A DNA stretch of 64,000 bases, taken from the NCBI RefSeq assembly GCF_015291705.1, contig NZ_CP030050.1, forward strand, positions 5,952,001 to 6,016,000. Direction: 5' to 3'. The DNA is from Bradyrhizobium arachidis (GTDB taxonomy: Bacteria > Pseudomonadota > Alphaproteobacteria > Rhizobiales > Xanthobacteraceae). The translations under genes were made by a program, and so were the position numbers. The first letter of the stretch is position 1, and each line of letters begins with the position of its first letter. Positions 26,670-34,909 of the stretch are shown here, piece after piece. The notes below the pieces were generated by a model. That model was not told where the DNA came from and did not search any database. It saw nothing but the letters and a program-made list of their open reading frames with translations.

Positions 26670-26869
26670 TTTGCCGTCCTCCGTCGCTACTTCCAACACA
26701 TATACCGGCAAATCAGCTTTTGGTTGTGTGTGCGGGCGCGTCAATCGATCGTGCCGCAGATGCTCAATTTTCTATAAACGGGTTCGTCCGCTAATGGGAT
26801 GGTCCGGCCGTGCTCCGGCCCTGCCAGCACGAGAAGCTGGCAAGGGGCGCTCAAGACAAGGAGCACGCC

Positions 26870-27934
26870 ATGTCTCAGAAACTCAACGCGGCGATCGCCG
26901 TGATCGGCATCGACATCGGCAAAAACTCGTTCCACATCGTGGGTCAGGATCACCGCGGTGCCATCGTGCTGCGGCAGAAGTGGTCGCGCGGCCAGGTGGA
27001 AACGCGGCTCGCCAACCTGCCGCCGTGCTTGATCGGTATGGAGGCCTGCGTAGGCGCCCATCATCTCAGCCGCAAACTCCAAGTACTTGGCCACGACGCC
27101 CGCCTGATGCCAGCGAAATACGTGCGCCCGTATTCGAAGGGACAGAAGAATGACTTCCGAGATGCGGAAGCCATCGCCGAGGCTGTCCAACGCCCGACCA
27201 TGAAGTTCGTCGCGACCAAGACCGCCGATCAGCTCGACCTTCAGGCACTGCACCGCGTCCGCGATCGATTGGTCGGTCAGCGTACCGGCGCGATCAATCA
27301 GATCCGTGCGTTCCTGCTGGAACGGGGCATCGCCGTGCGGCAAGGCCCGCATTCCCTGCGGTTCGAGTTGCCAGGTATCTTGGCAACACGCACTGATGTG
27401 CTCTCGCCTCGCATGTTGCCCATCATCGAGGGTCTGGCGGAAGACTGGCGCCGGCTGGATGAGCGTATCGAGGGTCTATCTGGCGAGATCGAAACACTAG
27501 CCCGTCAAGATAGGGCCTGCCAGCGACTGATGACGGTGCCTGGCATTGGCCCAATCATCTCGAGCGCAATGGTGGCTGCGATCGGCACCGGAGACGTGTT
27601 CTCGAAAGGCCGCGACTTCGGCGCCTGGCTTGGACTTGTTCCGAAGCAGATATCGACCGGCGACCGCACGATCCTCGGCAGTATATCAAGGCGCGGTAAT
27701 CGCTACCTGCGCGCGCTGTTCGTGCAAGCCGCGTGGGTTGTTCTGGTAAAGGTCAAGTGCTGGGAGCGCTATGGCCTCAACTCTTGGATCGAAGCCGCCA
27801 AGAAGCGATTGCACCACAACGTGCTGGCGATTGCGCTCGCCAACAAGCTCGCCCGGATCGCCTGGGCGGTCCTCAACAAGGGACGCGCCTTCGCGTGCGT
27901 CAAGATGGAGGAGACGGTGTCCCGACCTGCTTGA
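26870..27934 (+). CDS. IS110-family DEDD transposase (copy 3)
   Basis: 354 residues, same product as at 15487-16551, with intact AAGGAG and start at ATG 26870. The three copies in one 13-kb stretch look recently spread, since no difference was found. Confidence 0.95.
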   Translation: MSQKLNAAIAVIGIDIGKNSFHIVGQDHRGAIVLRQKWSRGQVETRLANLPPCLIGMEACVGAHHLSRKLQVLGHDARLMPAKYVRPYSKGQKNDFRDAEAIAEAVQRPTMKFVATKTADQLDLQALHRVRDRLVGQRTGAINQIRAFLLERGIAVRQGPHSLRFELPGILATRTDVLSPRMLPIIEGLAEDWRRLDERIEGLSGEIETLARQDRACQRLMTVPGIGPIISSAMVAAIGTGDVFSKGRDFGAWLGLVPKQISTGDRTILGSISRRGNRYLRALFVQAAWVVLVKVKCWERYGLNSWIEAAKKRLHHNVLAIALANKLARIAWAVLNKGRAFACVKMEETVSRPA

Positions 27935-28198
27935 TCCTCGCGCCGTGCGCGGGGCCGTCAAGGCGCAGCCTGGCAGCAGGAGAGCAAGACGTCAGGACAG
28001 CACGACGGCCGGCTTTGACGGCCCCTTGCGCGCGGCGCGTCTGCGCGCGCAGGCCGGGACGAAGGAACGGCCGCCAGGCACGAACGAAGGAACAGCGCGA
28101 AGTGAGGAGCTATCGATGACGTAACAACCCTTACCCGCCGAGGTCTGCGAGAGGATGAGACGACGATGGAGAATCGGTCTTCCCGGCACATGTGAACC

Positions 28199-28241
28199 CT
28201 GGTGACCCAAATGGCCCGGTCGAGGCCTGTCCGCTAACCAG
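28199..28241 (+). ncRNA. Predicted guide-RNA target loop, copy 3
   Basis: Same structure as at 16816-16858, shifted by 11,383 bp. For this copy the left flank gives an 8-base match (GTCCGCTA) and the right junction 8 of 9 (ATTCGGGTC against ATTTGGGTC). Confidence 0.7.
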
Positions 28242-28372
28242 ATCACATGCGCGCTGATATCCATGATGGCCCGGAGCACTGCGCTCCAAACAGAGGCCGG
28301 ATACATTGATGCAAGACCGCATCTACCGGATCGTCGAAATCTTCTTGCACCCCACGGCCGGACCATACATTC

Positions 28373-28470
28373 GGGTCACAAGCGGGCTTCCTGGCACCGT
28401 CCACCTGTAGTCCGCTCGCGGCCGGAAAGCCGACGTTCAGGCGCTTAAGAGGAAAGGCAGCTTCGGGCCA
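28373..28470 (+). repeat. 98-bp dispersed repeat, left of the unknown gene
   Basis: From GGGTCACAAGCGGGCTTCC to GGGCCA. It matches 29665-29762 in the same orientation with only a few differences. Its left edge is the junction of IS copy 3. Confidence 0.85.
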
Positions 28471-28549
28471 GAAGCTGAGTTGCGAGGGGCGGCCGGTATT
28501 GGCGCAAAGCGGCCACTATGCAGCGAGCGCGCAGGAGGCGTTCGAGCGA

Positions 28550-29488
28550 TTAGCCGCAGGCCCAGTCAAGCTTCATGTTCAAGAAGTCGAGCTGGCAATT
28601 TCCGGTGCCGAAATTGTAGCCACCGAGATATTCCGCGAATTCGAGATAGAACGGGCTGAAGCGCGGCGTCGCCTGGGTCGGGCGCATCGTGCCGCCGATA
28701 TGATTGGGCGCATGGTCTTTGGTCCAGGCCTGGTCGAGATAGTTCTCGCCTTCGTAATAATAAGGCTGCTGATAGCCTGCGGCCTTGTCGCCGGTGAACG
28801 GATCTTGCGGCGCCTTGCCGGCGTTTGGATCGACCGCACGCGGCCGCCAGCGCAAGCCGCGGCTCCAGGCGAGCTTCGAGTCGGGCGCGCCGCCCAGAAC
28901 CTTTGGCAAGTAGTGCTTTCGCGGATCCGTTGAGCCGATCAGCTCATCGAAGAAGGCGCGAGCGCCCCCAATCTCGAGCCACTTTGGCGCCGCGTGGCAG
29001 CTCAGGGCGCGCGCGGCCGCCGTGTCCGGCGGCCGGCACAGCGGACCATTGAGCTCTGACTCCGTCAAGAGAATGACGGCATAGTTGTCATCAAGGATGT
29101 CGATCATGCGGTGCAGCCGCGGATGGCTGTTTTGGACAGCGGTCCAAAACGGGAGATAGCGCGGGTCCGCGGGCGCAGCGGCCCCGGTCATGGTGGCGTG
29201 AATGGTCTCGTCCGGGCTCGTGCCGCCCTCGCTGTGCTCGTTGCAACAGCCGAAAAAACTCAGGCCCGTGACATCCGGACCGTGGCAGCGATAGTCCGGC
29301 GGCAAGCGCAGCGTAAGACCGTGGACAAGCGGATAGCCGGTGAGCGGATCGAGCGGCCATTGCTCGGCCGAGATGCCAGGCGGCAGCCCGAAGCACCAGC
29401 CATGGCTCTCCGGGCCAGGGCGCCCCTCCTCGTGCAGGAGCTCGAGGTTATAGGCTTGCGCCGGCAGGGCACAACTTGGCAGCGACAT
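28550..29488 (-). CDS. Hypothetical protein of unknown family
   Basis: 312 residues, no signal peptide or membrane span. It is rich in Pro, Gly, Tyr and Trp. Recognisable landmarks are GLPPGISAEQWPLDPLTGYP near the N-terminus, a Cys pair FFGCCNEH, a central helical stretch RLHRMIDILDDNYAVILLTE, and YQQPYYYEGENYLD near the end. No catalytic motif was identified. It is flanked by the 98-bp direct repeats at 28373 and 29665, so the gene plus one repeat could be lost or gained by recombination. Codon pattern and a start at 29488 with good frame continuity support it as real. Confidence 0.55.
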   Translation of the reverse strand: MSLPSCALPAQAYNLELLHEEGRPGPESHGWCFGLPPGISAEQWPLDPLTGYPLVHGLTLRLPPDYRCHGPDVTGLSFFGCCNEHSEGGTSPDETIHATMTGAAAPADPRYLPFWTAVQNSHPRLHRMIDILDDNYAVILLTESELNGPLCRPPDTAAARALSCHAAPKWLEIGGARAFFDELIGSTDPRKHYLPKVLGGAPDSKLAWSRGLRWRPRAVDPNAGKAPQDPFTGDKAAGYQQPYYYEGENYLDQAWTKDHAPNHIGGTMRPTQATPRFSPFYLEFAEYLGGYNFGTGNCQLDFLNMKLDWACG

Positions 29489-29664
29489 TCGCGTGTTTCC
29501 GTTGGTTGAGGCGGGCGCAATCCGGCTCGTTGCTCAAGCCGCCAGCGATTGTTCTCCGCGAGGATTGGTCGCACAAGGCGGCCGAAGCGTTCAGCCGAAT
29601 TTTGAGCCGCCACGCCGCCGTTGTGAGCGAAGTCGTCATTTCCCACTTGATCGAGGTCGGCCTG

Positions 29665-29762
29665 GGGTCGCAAGCGGGCTTCCTGGCACCGTCCACCTGT
29701 AGTCCGCTCGCGGCTGGAAAGCCGACGTTCAGGCGCTTAAGAGGAAAGGCAGCTAAGGGCCA
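29665..29762 (+). repeat. 98-bp dispersed repeat, right of the unknown gene
   Basis: GGGTCGCAAGCGGGCTTCC to AAGGGCCA, the uninterrupted partner of 28373-28470. The 29489-29929 gap around it holds no convincing gene. Confidence 0.85.
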
Positions 29763-29929
29763 AAAGGCGACATTGGATGCATCGTGACCCAATCGAGCCC
29801 GGCAAGGGCCCAACCTGCAGCACTATCAGTGCGAGGCGGCGCGCCGGAGCGCGGCCGCCCGGAAGCGCTCGATCGTCCGGCCGAGCTCCCGGAAAACGGC
29901 ATCAACGATATTGAACGAGATGCAACAGT

Positions 29930-30865
29930 TCAGTGCTTTGCAATGAATGCAAGCACCGTATCATTGAAGGCTTGGGGGTTCTCAACCTCCATCTGATGAG
30001 ATGCCGCCGGAATCGTTGCACGTTCGACGCTCGGCAGGCAGTGCTCCAGCATGTCGTCGACGAGACGGAACACCTTAGGGCTGAGCTCCCCGTCGACGAG
30101 CAATGTTGGCGCCTTCACCTTCTGCACGTCCTCGCATGTGGTGGGCGGGAAGAGGTCTCGCGATGAGGCTTCGCCTTTCAGTTCTTGAACATTGTCCATG
30201 ACGCGCTTCAGAACGGGAGGTGGGATTTTCTCGTACGAACCATCGCCCAGTACGCCGTTCACAAATCGACGCACTCCTTCTTCGTCATTCCCCTGCTTGA
30301 ATGCTTCGCTCGTAGCGATTGACCTCGTGATAATGGCGCTAAGAAGAGCATCTCCTTCAGGAGTCGTTTTCAGTAACGGCCATACGGGCGGTTCGCCCAG
30401 CGTCAGACTGCGAATGACCTCCGGGTGATCTCGTGCGACCAGGAACGCAATGAACGCCCCATACGAATGACCAACGAGATGAACCGGGGGTAGATTAAGT
30501 GCCTTGATGAATGCAGCCAGGTCTTTTGCATGTAGCGTGACGGAAAAATCCGTTGCAGCTTTGGGCCATTCATTTGGATAGTGGTACCGACGACTGTACG
30601 AGATCAGTCGATATCCCTTCGAGAACGCCTCGAGCTGTCCATCCCACGTGCGGTAATCCTCCAGTGTGCCGTGCACCAACACCACTGGAGTTCCTTGCCC
30701 GAGCTCAATGTAATGGAGTGTGAGGCCATCAACTCCCACCTCTTTTGTTTTCATCTCCGAAGAAGACGCACCTTTCTGCTGCGCGAACGACGGACTCGCG
30801 ACGAAGAACATGGCTGCTACCGATATGAGGACGATGTGTTTCAAGAGGAGCGTTCTCGGTTGCAT
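29930..30865 (-). CDS. Exported alpha/beta hydrolase (copy B)
   Basis: 311 residues from ATG 30865, preceded by AGGAG. Signal peptide MQPRTLLLKHIVLISVAAMF with cleavage near SFAQQ. Hydrolase signatures: VVLVHGTLEDYRTW, nucleophile elbow LVGHSYGAFIAF (standard GxSxG), acid in LLVDGELSP and His in PAASHQMEVENP, so the triad is complete. Paralogue of 13537-14436, which instead has AHSSG at the elbow. Probably a periplasmic esterase or lactonase-like enzyme; no substrate clue in the neighbourhood. Confidence 0.85.
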   Translation of the reverse strand: MQPRTLLLKHIVLISVAAMFFVASPSFAQQKGASSSEMKTKEVGVDGLTLHYIELGQGTPVVLVHGTLEDYRTWDGQLEAFSKGYRLISYSRRYHYPNEWPKAATDFSVTLHAKDLAAFIKALNLPPVHLVGHSYGAFIAFLVARDHPEVIRSLTLGEPPVWPLLKTTPEGDALLSAIITRSIATSEAFKQGNDEEGVRRFVNGVLGDGSYEKIPPPVLKRVMDNVQELKGEASSRDLFPPTTCEDVQKVKAPTLLVDGELSPKVFRLVDDMLEHCLPSVERATIPAASHQMEVENPQAFNDTVLAFIAKH

Positions 30866-30962
30866 ATGACTCTCCTGGTGTTGTGAGACCTTTCTGCTTC
30901 GGTTTCGCTTAGTAAGCTGTGGTCTAATCCGCGATTCTCGGCGGTAAGGTGGGACTCTAGGA

Positions 30963-31012
30963 GTCGGATTACGCCCTATGAATCCGGTGGCTCGGGGTTC
31001 GAGTCCCCGTGG
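30963..31012 (+). other. tRNA-like 3'-half remnant in a 550-bp gap
   Basis: CGGATT..AATCCG could be an anticodon stem, but the loop is 10 nt, and it is followed by the T-arm-like CGGGG-TTCGAGT-CCCCG (30993-31009). No matching 5' acceptor strand is found, so it is not a functional tRNA. Tails of tRNA genes are often left at integration sites of mobile DNA. The rest of 30866-31419 carries only dispersed-repeat fragments (GGGCCAACAGGCGACATTGA near 31308). Confidence 0.3.
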
Positions 31013-31419
31013 CCTATACGCGCGACGCGGCCAGAGTGGCCGATCAGGCGGGTCTGGTGGGCAGGGCGCCGGATCGGCAAGGGGCAATGAGGTGAGCCCA
31101 CCGCTACCAATACTACCAGTTCAAACACACGCAGGGGGTGCACAAAACGTCACACCGTTCCCCAGGATCGCCTCGCGAGCGATTGCGCAGCTGACGGCTG
31201 GTCGACGTCGGCTCAGGGTCAAAGGCTGCCCTCGGCGTCTCCACGATAGCTTTCTGCTCAGCCCTCGGAAGCGGACTATGCGAGGCCAAGAGGGGAAGTC
31301 AGCCACGGGCCAACAGGCGACATTGAAGGCTTGGCTCGGACCAACAGAACCTCCCTCTCAACGCCTCGCGGTTGTTCCCGCGTCTCGAGCCTCCACCTCG
31401 GCTTATCGGAACGGCCTCG

Positions 31420-31908
31420 TTATTCGTTCACGCACAACTCGCCGCGAGCGTGCGAATCAAATCCGCCAGCCTGCCGACCGATGCCGGTGAGAAAAATGAG
31501 CCGACCGGTGGAGTTGCTGAATCGATCGGTTCCCTTGACGATCTTATCCAATTGGCTGAACGCCGGCGGCTCGGTTTCGTACACGCCAACAGTGCTGGTC
31601 GTGAATGTTCCCCCTTTTGCCGTGACTAGCACCGTTCCCGCGTAAGATTGCAGTGTTTTGGGCAACGAAGGCAGTCCAGCGGTTTCGGCCATCCCGTGCG
31701 CCGTGAAAAGCCACGTTGCGCCGTTTAGAGCGGGCTCGTTGCTCATGACTGTTCCGACAGTGCAAAGGTCGATCTGGCTTAAGCAACCTTCCTTGGTCAT
31801 CTGAAGCGCAATTGTAGCCTCGAAGTTTCGGCACTGCGCGGGCTGTTGTGCGAAGCCGGCGCTTGTCGAAAGTGCAAGGATCAGGGTTGAAAGAAAGGCA
31901 GTCTTCAT
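31420..31908 (-). CDS. Hypothetical exported protein
   Basis: 162 residues with a textbook signal peptide (MKTAFLSTLILALSTSAGFA, then QQPAQ) and AGGAGGG just upstream of ATG 31908. The mature part contains four cysteines (QCRNFE, GCLSQIDLC, LCVNE) and reads as a small beta-rich domain (GATWLFTAHGMAETAG, TTSTVGVYETEPP). No known family. It ends 75 bp before the cupin gene's stop region and runs in the same direction, so the two may be co-transcribed. Confidence 0.65.
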   Translation of the reverse strand: MKTAFLSTLILALSTSAGFAQQPAQCRNFEATIALQMTKEGCLSQIDLCTVGTVMSNEPALNGATWLFTAHGMAETAGLPSLPKTLQSYAGTVLVTAKGGTFTTSTVGVYETEPPAFSQLDKIVKGTDRFSNSTGRLIFLTGIGRQAGGFDSHARGELCVNE

Positions 31909-31983
31909 CAGGCCCTCCTACCTATGTGCACTTCTTACCCGCGAACCCAGAAAGCGAGCCTGGCGGCTGGTCCCTACCATCCG

Positions 31984-32439
31984 TTATTGCGTGCGACCCA
32001 CTGTTTCCTTCGGGCATGCGGTTTGACTCACTGGGGTTACAGGCTGGTATTTTTTCTCGATGACAACGAATTGAATCGTGGTGTCTCCTACGTTTGCAAA
32101 CTCGTGCCATGGGGTCGGAGGTACATCTAACAATGCGCCGGAAGTTACATTGATCTTACGCATTCCTTTCTCGTCCCGGATCTGTCCTTGGCCTCCGCTC
32201 ACCACATAGCTTAGGTAACCCGGGTGTGAGTGGCAGACGTGCACAGCCCCCGGTTGGAACGTGCACCGGACCACGCTGACATTTGCGTCGTCAAAAAGCT
32301 TCTCGCAAGGTTTCTTGCCTTGCCACTCGACGGATAGCGCATCAGGCACGTCGTCGGCCTTTGCCATTTCGACGGCATTAAGGACACCGACCGCGCCGAG
32401 CGCGGCGATGCTCAAACCAATCTTGCTTGCAAGCGTCAT
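31984..32439 (-). CDS. Exported small cupin-domain protein
   Basis: 151 residues from ATG 32439 (GAGGAGG upstream). Signal peptide MTLASKIGLSIAALGAVGVL, mature part one cupin barrel: first motif VHVCHSHPGYLSYVVSGGQG with two His, second motif TPWHEFANVGDTTIQFV with one His, enough for a mononuclear metal site. Secreted single-domain cupins of this size are often of unknown role; some are dioxygenase- or isomerase-like. The hypothetical gene at 31420 lies downstream. Confidence 0.8.
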   Translation of the reverse strand: MTLASKIGLSIAALGAVGVLNAVEMAKADDVPDALSVEWQGKKPCEKLFDDANVSVVRCTFQPGAVHVCHSHPGYLSYVVSGGQGQIRDEKGMRKINVTSGALLDVPPTPWHEFANVGDTTIQFVVIEKKYQPVTPVSQTACPKETVGRTQ

Positions 32440-32945
32440 GATACTCCTCCTCGTCTTTTCCAAAGGAGCCTCAGCGAACCGAGGGCGTTGCCTGCACAAT
32501 CGAGCGCTATCCCGCGCCCGCGCGCATTGCGGATTGCCCACAAGTAGACCGGCGCAAAAGAATTGTCGGTTTAAGGAAGTGCGATGCCCGCCGAAGGCAT
32601 TCCTTGCTGCATTCACCTCGAACGGAGACGTCGGCACGCCCCATCTCGAAAAGCAGCTCTAAAGAAGACTACAGCATCCCGCGCCGGCCCAAAAGTCCCT
32701 CTTATCGGCGAAGAGACGCCAAAAAAATCCGGTCCAAGCCATTGGCTCCGATGTCCGAGTTGGGTCATTCGCGTCGATCTGGCGGCGTTCTCGGCACGTC
32801 GGGTCTGGCTTCCACTGCTGAATACCGAGCGCGACCGCGATCTTCACCTTAGGGCCACAAGCGGTCTTCTCGCATCTCGCCAAAGCGAGTATCACTTTCT
32901 AACCGAACCATTAAGAGTGGAGGCGCAACCCTCCGGTTAGCCACT
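32440..32945. other. Intergenic stretch with repeat fragments, no gene
   Basis: 506 bp without a convincing reading frame. It contains GTCCGAGTTGGGTCATTCGC near 32754 and TTAGGGCCACAAGCGG near 32848, both variants of the dispersed repeat targeted by the IS elements. Confidence 0.6.
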
Positions 32946-33444
32946 ATGGTCACCCCACGATCGCATTCGCTGCTGATCTCGTTTCTCTTCGCCGTCTGTT
33001 GCGGAGCAGCGTCGAGTACTCCGCTGCTTGCAGCATCGACCGAGTTGCCTGTAGCGCTAGAGAGAAAATCGGAGTTGTTGGAGCTCCGATTTGGAGAGAC
33101 CACAATTGCCTTTGAACCGGGTGCAATCCGAGCCGATCGTGCGTCAGCGGCTCTTCGTCAACTACACGCGTTCAGAAACTGAATTTCGGGATATCTCGCG
33201 ACTTATGCCGCCATCCGGGCGGCCGCGGCTGGATCTATATCAATTCGATGCCACCGATCTGAAAGACTATTGGGGCGAGCAGATAACCTTCTACCGCCAG
33301 CCCCCGATGACTCACGTCAAGATACAGCTGACCCACGACGTGCAAATGCGTTTTGCAGCTACGGTCGAGCGATGCTTCTTCGAGTGCGGCGAGGCGACTA
33401 TCAGGCAATTGATTTCATTCGTGAACAGCAAGGTCAAAAACTAG
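32946..33444 (+). pseudogene. Exported hypothetical protein, probably split by a frameshift
   Basis: The first frame (32946-33182) opens with a signal peptide (LLISFLFAVCCGAASSTPLL) and continues ELLELRFGETTIAFEPG. The second frame (about 33091-33444) carries on with FVNYTRSETEFRDI, then DLYQFDATDLKDYWGEQITF and ends VNSKVKN. Each half lacks what the other has (export signal, main body), so one gene of roughly 165 codons with a one-base shift near 33,100-33,180 is the simplest reading. A sequencing error is an alternative. No family recognised. Confidence 0.45.
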
Positions 33445-33457
33445 GAAAATGGCTAAG

Positions 33458-33478
33458 TCCGCAATGGGTCACAAGCGG
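33458..33478 (+). repeat. Unoccupied IS target motif
   Basis: TCCGCAATGGGTCACAAGC is the undisturbed form of the sequence found on both sides of the IS copies (TCCGC to the left, GGGTCA to the right). Confidence 0.6.
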
Positions 33479-33541
33479 CCATCACGTCCAAGCAGCGTGA
33501 CGTCCGCCATCCAAGTTGACGAGAGTGACCACACCGTTCAC

Positions 33542-34780
33542 CTACGCCGCCTTCAACACCGGCGCCGGCGGCTGCGACGGCCGGATCAGCGCGAAGGCGA
33601 CCTGGATGATGCCGCCGGCAAGGCCGAGCGCCACGCCGATGCGCCAGGCCATGGTATAGGAGCCGAGCGCGTCGTAGAGGACCCCTCCTCCGTAAGCGCC
33701 GAGGAAGCTGCCGATCTGGTGGCTCATGAAGGCGAGGCCCTGGATCATCGCCTGCCAGCGCAGGCCGAACATCTCGGCGACCGCGCCCGCGACCAGCGGG
33801 CCAACGCCCATCCAGAGGAAGCCCATGATCGCGCCGAACAGCAGCGTCGAGAACGACGTCGCCGGCAGCATGAAGTACCAGGCGAGCGCGAGCGAGCGCA
33901 GGATGTAGATGCCGCCCAGCAGCGCCAGCTTGTTCCAGCGCTGGCCGGCCCAGCCGAAGAACAGCGAGCCCAGCACATTAAAGCCGCCGATCATGCCGAG
34001 CGTCTGCGCGCTGAGCATCGGATCGAGGCCGCAGATGGCGAGATAGGACGGCAGATGCGTGGTAAGGAAGACGAGCTGCATGCCGCAGACGAGATAGGCG
34101 CAGGTCATCACCACGAAGGGAGCATTTCCGAACGCCGCCTTTGTCACCGACGCGGCCGTGGCATCGCCGATGTCGTCGGCGGCCGGCTTCGGCAGCGGGA
34201 TGGCGTCGATGCGGCCGGCATACCATGCCGCGGGGATCATCAGCACCGACATGATGACGAAGCCGGCAAGCCCGATGCGCCAGCCAAAGCCCTCGTTCAG
34301 CATCTGGCCGATCGGCGCCGACAGCAAGGCGCCGAGCGAGCCCGCGCCGGAGACGATGCCGAGCACGGTGGAGCGCACCGTTTCGGGCACCGCGCGCGCC
34401 GCCACCGACATCGCGATCGCCGCGGCGGTGCAGGCGAGCGAGGTGCCGATCAGCACACCGGCGCCGATCATGATGCTGACGAGCCCGTTCGCGATGGCCA
34501 TCAGCGCGAGGCCGACGATATACATCAGCGCGCCAACGATCATGATGGGCCGGAAGCCGTAGCGCACCGTCATCGCGCCGGCGAGCGGCTGGAGGAAGCC
34601 CCAGGCGAGGTTCTGCACGGCCAGCGCCAGCGTGAAATCCGAGATCGAGATGTGGATGTCATGCGTCAACGGCTGCATGAAGATGCCCAGGCTCTGCCGC
34701 AGCCCCATGCTCAGCGTCAGCATGATCGAGGCGCCGATCAGGATGGGCAATGTCGGACGCAGGACCTGCAATAGGGGCAT
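33542..34780 (-). CDS. MFS transporter
   Basis: 412 residues with about 12 membrane segments, for example ASIMLTLSMGLRQSLGIFMQ (TM1), AMTVRYGFRPIMIVGALMYI (with the loop 2-3 region) and GAIMGFLWMGVGPLVAGAVA. It resembles the oxalate/formate and monocarboxylate-like branch, but the substrate is not readable. It is divergent from a TetR regulator, 129 bp apart, with a palindrome between them, which is the usual layout of a regulated efflux gene. Confidence 0.9.
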   Translation of the reverse strand: MPLLQVLRPTLPILIGASIMLTLSMGLRQSLGIFMQPLTHDIHISISDFTLALAVQNLAWGFLQPLAGAMTVRYGFRPIMIVGALMYIVGLALMAIANGLVSIMIGAGVLIGTSLACTAAAIAMSVAARAVPETVRSTVLGIVSGAGSLGALLSAPIGQMLNEGFGWRIGLAGFVIMSVLMIPAAWYAGRIDAIPLPKPAADDIGDATAASVTKAAFGNAPFVVMTCAYLVCGMQLVFLTTHLPSYLAICGLDPMLSAQTLGMIGGFNVLGSLFFGWAGQRWNKLALLGGIYILRSLALAWYFMLPATSFSTLLFGAIMGFLWMGVGPLVAGAVAEMFGLRWQAMIQGLAFMSHQIGSFLGAYGGGVLYDALGSYTMAWRIGVALGLAGGIIQVAFALIRPSQPPAPVLKAA

Positions 34781-34841
34781 ATCTTTCTCCCTCGTCGGCG
34801 CGGCGCACGCGCCGGCGTCTGCAATTCGCGATCATTTTGGT

Positions 34842-34857
34842 TACACAGACCTGTGTA
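34842..34857. promoter_or_regulatory. Candidate TetR operator
   Basis: Perfect 7-bp palindrome TACACAG-AC-CTGTGTA between the divergent MFS and TetR genes. TTGGTT at 34838 and TAGGCTATA about 18 bp on could be the -35 and -10 of the TetR gene, placing the palindrome inside its promoter. Confidence 0.6.
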
Positions 34858-34909
34858 CTTAGGCTATAGAAGGCTGTTGCTGTCAAGCGAACAGGATGCG
34901 CGCTACCGC

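Larger units (their letters stand above)
26792..28371 (+). mobile_element. IS110-family (IS1111-type) insertion sequence, copy 3
   Basis: Same 1,580-bp element as copies 1 and 2. Left flank TTCGTCCGC, right flank CGGGTCACAAGCGGG. The right flank opens the 98-bp repeat at 28373-28470, whose partner copy at 29665 is uninterrupted and lets the pre-insertion site be pictured. Confidence 0.9.

Noticed and set aside
30963..31012. Functional tRNA gene
   Set aside because: 10-nt anticodon loop, no 5' acceptor or D-arm partner; kept only as a remnant.
33449..34774. 441-codon frame antisense to the MFS gene
   Set aside because: Charged low-complexity product; the MFS reading is unambiguous.
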